Shown here: in pieces, positions 60,443 through 64,000 of the stretch
Position numbering within the stretch: position 1 is the stretch's first letter
Layout of the letters: the number at the start of each line of letters is the position of its first letter
NCBI RefSeq assembly: GCF_900107435.1
Contig: NZ_FNPZ01000001.1
Coordinates: 592,960-656,959, forward strand
Length of the DNA: 64,000 nucleotides
Direction of reading: 5' to 3'
From: Herbiconiux ginsengi
Lineage (GTDB): Bacteria; Actinomycetota; Actinomycetes; Actinomycetales; Microbacteriaceae
Translations under genes and position numbers: made by a program
Notes under the pieces: generated by a model
Told to the model about the DNA's origin: nothing
The model's input: only the letters and a program-made list of their open reading frames with translations
The model's database searches: none

Positions 60443-60779
60443 CGTGCCGCAGGCCGCCGACGGTGCCGAGCACCTCGGCGGTGACGGCCTCGGGGGCGCC
60501 GACGTCGACGAGCGCGAACTCGAGGTGCTCCACCATCCTGTCGAAGGCCTCGTCGGTGATCGCGAACGCGGCGTGTGCGGCCGGCAGGTCGCGGCCGGTG
60601 AACGCCTGGGGGCCACCGAGCACACCGGAGAGGAAGGCCACCTGATGAGCCCGGAGCCGGGACAGGGAGATGCCCTCGAAGTAGGGGGCGAGCAGCGGAT
60701 CGGCCACCACGCGGTTGTAGAACACCACGACGGCCAGCTTCATGGCGGCGTGCCCGCCGATCTCGTCGTACGACGTCAT
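60411..60779 (-). CDS. Group I truncated haemoglobin
   Basis: 122-residue 2-over-2 globin. YDEIGGHAAMKLAVVVFYNRVVADPLLAPYF covers helices A-B with the B10 region. HQVAFLSGVLGGP marks the E helix and glycine motif, and GRDLPAAHAAF carries the proximal His. Group I members bind oxygen or detoxify nitric oxide. The gene stands between the LuxR regulator and the acyl-CoA oxidase gene and overlaps the regulator's end on the opposite strand. Confidence 0.92.
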   Translation of the reverse strand: MTSYDEIGGHAAMKLAVVVFYNRVVADPLLAPYFEGISLSRLRAHQVAFLSGVLGGPQAFTGRDLPAAHAAFAITDEAFDRMVEHLEFALVDVGAPEAVTAEVLGTVGGLRHAIVQPARAIR

Positions 60780-60877
60780 CGCATCCTCCTCGGTTGGTGT
60801 TCCACCTTCTCAGGGCGACTCGCCGACGCGCCTGAGCAGTCACTACTCACTTTCGGGCGCCACCGCCCCCACCCTCT

Positions 60878-60940
60878 TCGCGAGACGTCAATATCCGCCC
60901 CAAAAACACGACGGGAAGGGCGAAAATTGGCGTCTCGCGA
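60878..60940 (-). terminator. Long hairpin downstream of the acyl-CoA oxidase-type gene
   Basis: Arms 60878-60900 and 60918-60940 pair nearly throughout: ten perfect pairs at the base, a short interrupted section, then CGCCC with GGGCG. The loop is 17 bases. It begins 18 bp after the stop of the minus-strand gene ending at 60958. Confidence 0.7.
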
Positions 60941-60957
60941 GGAATGGGGCGGGGGCG

Positions 60958-63132
60958 TCAGCGTTTGCGGGCGGGCTTCTTCTCCGGGGCGGGGAGGGTG
61001 CCCGCAGCCCGGGCGGCGCGGTAGTAGTCGCGCGCCTCGGTCTGGCGGGCCTTCTCGGCGCCGGTGGCGATCGAGGCCCGCACGTGCTCCGGGCCATAGC
61101 CGAACGCCCGCACCAGGTCTTGTACGTGCGGCCGGATGCGCGCCGACAGCCGCTCGGTGTAGAGCCCCACCGCCTGCGCCCGCTTGGGCGAGAGCCGTCC
61201 GTTCATCAGGTACCAGGCGAGGTGCTTCTCGACGAGCCCGAGCCCGAACAGGTCACGGAGCCAGGTGAGCACCACGCGGGTTCCGTCGTGCATGCCCGAG
61301 GTGAGGCCGGCCGAACCCTCCAGGGCCTCGGTGAACGCCTCCCACTGCAGCAGTTCGGCGTGGGCTCGGGCCGCTTCGATGATCTCGCTCTGGTGCAGGT
61401 TGAAGAGGTCGGCGGCATCCTTCTGCGACAGCTTCGACGCCGGCCGCAGCTTCGCCGCCACCTCGCCCACCATCGTCTCGACGCGGTCGGTGAGCAGCTG
61501 GCGCTGAGCGGATGCGTCGCGCAGCTGACCCACGGAGCGCGCGGTCGACCCGAAGTCGGCCACCGTCTGGGCGAGGGAGCGCAGTCCCGATCCGTTCACC
61601 GTCTTGTCGGCCGCCTGCTCCACCACATAGCGGGCGAGCACGCCGAAGTCGGCCTTCGCGAAGCGGCGCGAGTAGTCCGAGAGCAGGCGCTTGGCCACCA
61701 GCTGCAGCAGCACGTGGTTGTCACCCTCGAAGGTGGCGTAGATGTCGAGATCGGCGCGCAGCCCGACCAGGCGGTTCTCGGCCAGGAACCCGGCGCCGCC
61801 GCAGGCCTCACGTGCCTCCTGCAGGGTCTCCAGGGCGTGCCAGGTGCTGAGCGGCTTGAGCGCGGCGGCGAGGGTCTCGAGGTCTTGCCGGTCGTCGTCG
61901 CTGTCGGCGCGGCCCGAGAACACCTCGTCGAACTTCGTCAGCAGCTGTTCGTGCGCGAAGCTCGCGGCGTAGGTGGTGGCGAGTTTCGGGATGAGCCGCT
62001 TCTGGTGCAGCTGGTAGTCGAGCAGCACCTCCTCGTCGGTGTCGCTGCCGGCCGTGAACTGGCGGCGCTCGTTGCCGTAGGTGATGGCGATGGTGAGCGC
62101 CACCTTCGCCGCGGCCACGGAGGCGCCGTCGAGCGACACGCGCCCTTGCACCAGGGTGCCGAGCATGGTGAAGAAGCGGCGCCCGGGGCTCTCGATGGAG
62201 CTCGAGTAGGTGCCGTCCTCGGCCACGTCGCCGTAGCGGTTGAGCAGATTCAGGCGCGGGATGCGCACCTGGTCGAAGTGCAAGCGGCCGTTGTCGATGC
62301 CGTTCAGCCCGCCCTTCAGGCCATCATCCTCTCCGCCGACGCCGGGCAGGAATTCGCCGGTCACCGCATCCCGGATCGGCACGTAGAAGGCGTGCACGCC
62401 GTGGTTCACATTCTTGGTCACGAGCTGCGCGAACACCACCGCCGCGATGCCGTCGACGGCGGCGTTGCCGAGGTAGTCCTTCCAGGCCCCGCGGAACGGC
62501 GTGTGCAGCACGAACTCGCCGGCGGACTCGTCGTAGGTGGCCGTGGTGCCGATGGCCGCGACGTCCGACCCGTGTCCGGTCTCGGTCATCGCGAAGGCGC
62601 CGGGCACCTCGAGGCTCATGATCGCGGGCAGGAACGCCTTGTGGTGGTACTCCGTGCCGAGGTGGAGCACCGCGGCGCCGAACAGGCCCCACTGCACGCC
62701 CGACTTGATCTGCAACGACGGATCGGCGAGCACCAGCTCCTCGAAGCCGGCGATGTTGCCGCCGTGGTCGTCGGCCCCGCCGACCGACTCGGGGAAGGCG
62801 CGGTGCACCTGCCCGTGCTCCACGAGCAACTTCAGCTGGCCCGAGACGCGGGCGCGGTGCTCATCGAGCGTCTGGCCGTCGATGCGCTGCAGGTCGGGAC
62901 GGGCGCTGAGCTCACGCGCGCCGAGGCGCACGTCGGCCCAGGTGCCGAGCAAGTACTGACCGAGCCACTCCACGTCGGTGCGGGCCACCACCACGTCGCT
63001 CGTCGACGCGCGGCCGGAGCGCTTCGGGATCCGGGCGGAGGCGTCGAGCTCGCTCTCGATCGCATCCGCCTGCACCGCGTCGTCTTCACGGCGGGCGGAA
63101 GGGGAGTTCGTGGTGTCGACCGTGTGCGTCAT
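60958..63132 (-). CDS. Acyl-CoA dehydrogenase/oxidase family protein (peroxisomal acyl-CoA-oxidase-like)
   Basis: 724 residues, nearly twice a normal acyl-CoA dehydrogenase, as in acyl-CoA oxidases. The flavin/substrate segment AMTETGHGSDVAAIGTTATYD is the oxidase form of the family motif, and ACGGAGFLAENRLVGLRADLDIYATFEGDNHVLLQLVAKRLL carries the catalytic Glu region (FEGDN). The C-terminal extension is a further helical bundle with a basic tail KKPARKR. It oxidises acyl-CoA to enoyl-CoA, probably with O2 as acceptor. The start at 63132 is favoured because GAGGA precedes it; an ATG four codons upstream is possible. Confidence 0.88.
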   Translation of the reverse strand: MTHTVDTTNSPSARREDDAVQADAIESELDASARIPKRSGRASTSDVVVARTDVEWLGQYLLGTWADVRLGARELSARPDLQRIDGQTLDEHRARVSGQLKLLVEHGQVHRAFPESVGGADDHGGNIAGFEELVLADPSLQIKSGVQWGLFGAAVLHLGTEYHHKAFLPAIMSLEVPGAFAMTETGHGSDVAAIGTTATYDESAGEFVLHTPFRGAWKDYLGNAAVDGIAAVVFAQLVTKNVNHGVHAFYVPIRDAVTGEFLPGVGGEDDGLKGGLNGIDNGRLHFDQVRIPRLNLLNRYGDVAEDGTYSSSIESPGRRFFTMLGTLVQGRVSLDGASVAAAKVALTIAITYGNERRQFTAGSDTDEEVLLDYQLHQKRLIPKLATTYAASFAHEQLLTKFDEVFSGRADSDDDRQDLETLAAALKPLSTWHALETLQEAREACGGAGFLAENRLVGLRADLDIYATFEGDNHVLLQLVAKRLLSDYSRRFAKADFGVLARYVVEQAADKTVNGSGLRSLAQTVADFGSTARSVGQLRDASAQRQLLTDRVETMVGEVAAKLRPASKLSQKDAADLFNLHQSEIIEAARAHAELLQWEAFTEALEGSAGLTSGMHDGTRVVLTWLRDLFGLGLVEKHLAWYLMNGRLSPKRAQAVGLYTERLSARIRPHVQDLVRAFGYGPEHVRASIATGAEKARQTEARDYYRAARAAGTLPAPEKKPARKR

Positions 63133-63263
63133 TGTCGTCCTCATCGTCGTGGCACGCCCAACCGGGGCACGCCGAGCCGATTCCTACGCTAGAACGCGGG
63201 CCGGGACCGGTGACAATCCGCCGTTCGCCGCCTACAAAAGAGGCCGGAGACGTGCGAAGTCGC

Positions 63264-63282
63264 ACTGTGGACATCCCACAGT
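63264..63282 (-). terminator. Short hairpin at the end of the MFS gene
   Basis: ACTGTGG (63264-63270) pairs with CCACAGT (63276-63282) around ACATC, overlapping the MFS stop codon by one base. It could terminate that transcript. Confidence 0.5.
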
Positions 63283-64000
63283 CAGGCGTGGGTTTGTACT
63301 ACGGAGGCCGACAAAGCGGAGGCCCGTCGACGACCAACCGCGAGGTCCACCGCGGCGAGCGTGACAGCCCCCGCCGCGAGCACGCCCACCAGCGGCGCCA
63401 GCACGTCGACTGCCGGCCCGAGGCCGAGCGCCGTGGCGAGCGCGCCCGCGCCGATCGCGGTGATCGCCTGCAGCAGGTAGGAGAACAGGTAGAGCATCGA
63501 GAGCGTCGCGCCGCGGTGGCGCGCGGGCGCTGCACGGTTCACGAGACCGAGGCCGCCGGTGAAGGCGAAGGAGTAGCCGACGCCGCCCACAACGCACCAG
63601 GCGAGGAAGAGCGCGACCGACCCGGATGCCGCGGCGCCTGCCATGAGGCCCAGCCCCGCGAGCGAGATCACCCCGCCGATGATGATCGTGACGTGCGCCG
63701 GCACCTTGCCGAGGAAGAGGGCCGTGACGCCGATCGCGATGGAGGAGATGCCGAGCAGTGCGCCCACCACCAGGAGGTTCGTGGTGCCCGTGAAGTCGCG
63801 GGCCATCTGGGAGCCGAGCGAGAGGAAGATCGCGCCCACGCTGTAGGCCAGCGAGACCGAGGTGGTCGCCGCGATGAACGCGAGCAGGATGCCGCGGGGC
63901 AGCTTGAGGGGCTTCGGCCGCCACGTCGGGCGGCCGAGACCCGCGGTGTCGGAGGGCGTCAGCCAGACGGCGAGGAAGGCCACGCCGCCGAGAACGAAGA
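63282..64000 (-). CDS. MFS transporter, 5' end outside window
   Basis: About 239 residues are visible, and the frame is still open at the right edge (FVLGGVAFLAVWLTP), so the N-terminal half is missing. Six hydrophobic segments are seen, matching the second half of a 12-helix MFS protein: LLAFIAATTSVSLAYSVGAIFLSLG, LLGISSIAIGVTALFLG, GGVISLAGLGLMAGA, LFLAWCVVGGVGYSFAFTGGLGLV, and a last pair ending AAVDLAVGRRRA. The segment NRAAPARHRGATLSMLYLFSYLLQ is typical for the loop before helix 10. Substrate unknown. Confidence 0.85.
   Translation of the reverse strand, partial: FVLGGVAFLAVWLTPSDTAGLGRPTWRPKPLKLPRGILLAFIAATTSVSLAYSVGAIFLSLGSQMARDFTGTTNLLVVGALLGISSIAIGVTALFLGKVPAHVTIIIGGVISLAGLGLMAGAAASGSVALFLAWCVVGGVGYSFAFTGGLGLVNRAAPARHRGATLSMLYLFSYLLQAITAIGAGALATALGLGPAVDVLAPLVGVLAAGAVTLAAVDLAVGRRRASALSASVVQTHA

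Overview
The window is high-G+C DNA with dense actinobacterial gene packing: many ATGA/GTGA overlaps, GTG and TTG starts, and several genes that look leaderless. LAxTG-type sorting signals, DUF2510, an LtrA protein and the gcatcc/ggatgc codon context all point to an actinobacterium, most likely family Microbacteriaceae. The family assignment is an inference. No rRNA, tRNA, CRISPR array, insertion sequence or phage gene was seen.

Layout. 0-7.3 kb: housekeeping and stress genes (PPK2 kinase cut by the left edge, nitronate monooxygenase, GNAT, amidohydrolase, histidine phosphatase, a Doc-type toxin-antitoxin pair, a SfnB/DszC-like flavoprotein, MepB). 7.4-14.1 kb: a carbohydrate locus on the minus strand (ATPase, binding lipoprotein, permease, SGNH esterase, large secreted protein) with a divergent ROK repressor. 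14.2-17 kb: an HxlR regulator with a divergent NAD(P)-binding protein, then a DHA2 efflux pump whose ribosome-binding site lies inside a long leader hairpin. 17.1-21.7 kb: a CPBP-family membrane protein fused out of frame to a decapitated cell-wall-anchored adhesin, followed by a sigma factor carrying its own zinc-finger, membrane and extracellular Ig-like regions. 21.7-28.4 kb: a flexible zone bounded by two diverged direct repeats of about 142 bp. It holds a truncated TetR, a wrecked RES toxin-antitoxin locus, an unrecognised lower-G+C secreted protein/lipoprotein pair and an intact RelE/Phd-type toxin-antitoxin pair. 28.5-32.6 kb: a small acidic protein, an SDR with a divergent TetR, an alpha/beta hydrolase and a ferritin-VIT1 fusion.

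32.6-47 kb is dominated by methylthioribose (methionine) salvage: mtnD, divergent from a ribose-type ABC importer co-transcribed with an mtnK kinase, and a second operon mtnA-mtnK-mtnC-mtnB. Between the two are a class IV aminotransferase, LtrA, a type B carboxylesterase and a cupin. Together they suggest uptake, phosphorylation, isomerisation, dehydration, enolase-phosphatase and dioxygenase steps, with two different kinases.

47-64 kb: a DUF2510 membrane protein, a HAD phosphatase, a GH114-like lipoprotein with a proline iminopeptidase, an ABC exporter with its two-component system, a second LAxTG-anchored surface protein made of tandem Ig-like repeats with a divergent large LuxR/STAND regulator, a truncated haemoglobin, an acyl-CoA oxidase-type enzyme and an MFS transporter cut by the right edge.

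Long, nearly perfect hairpins without a U-tract mark many 3' gene ends (16.95, 19.67, 32.58, 38.63, 38.78, 50.50, 60.88 kb).
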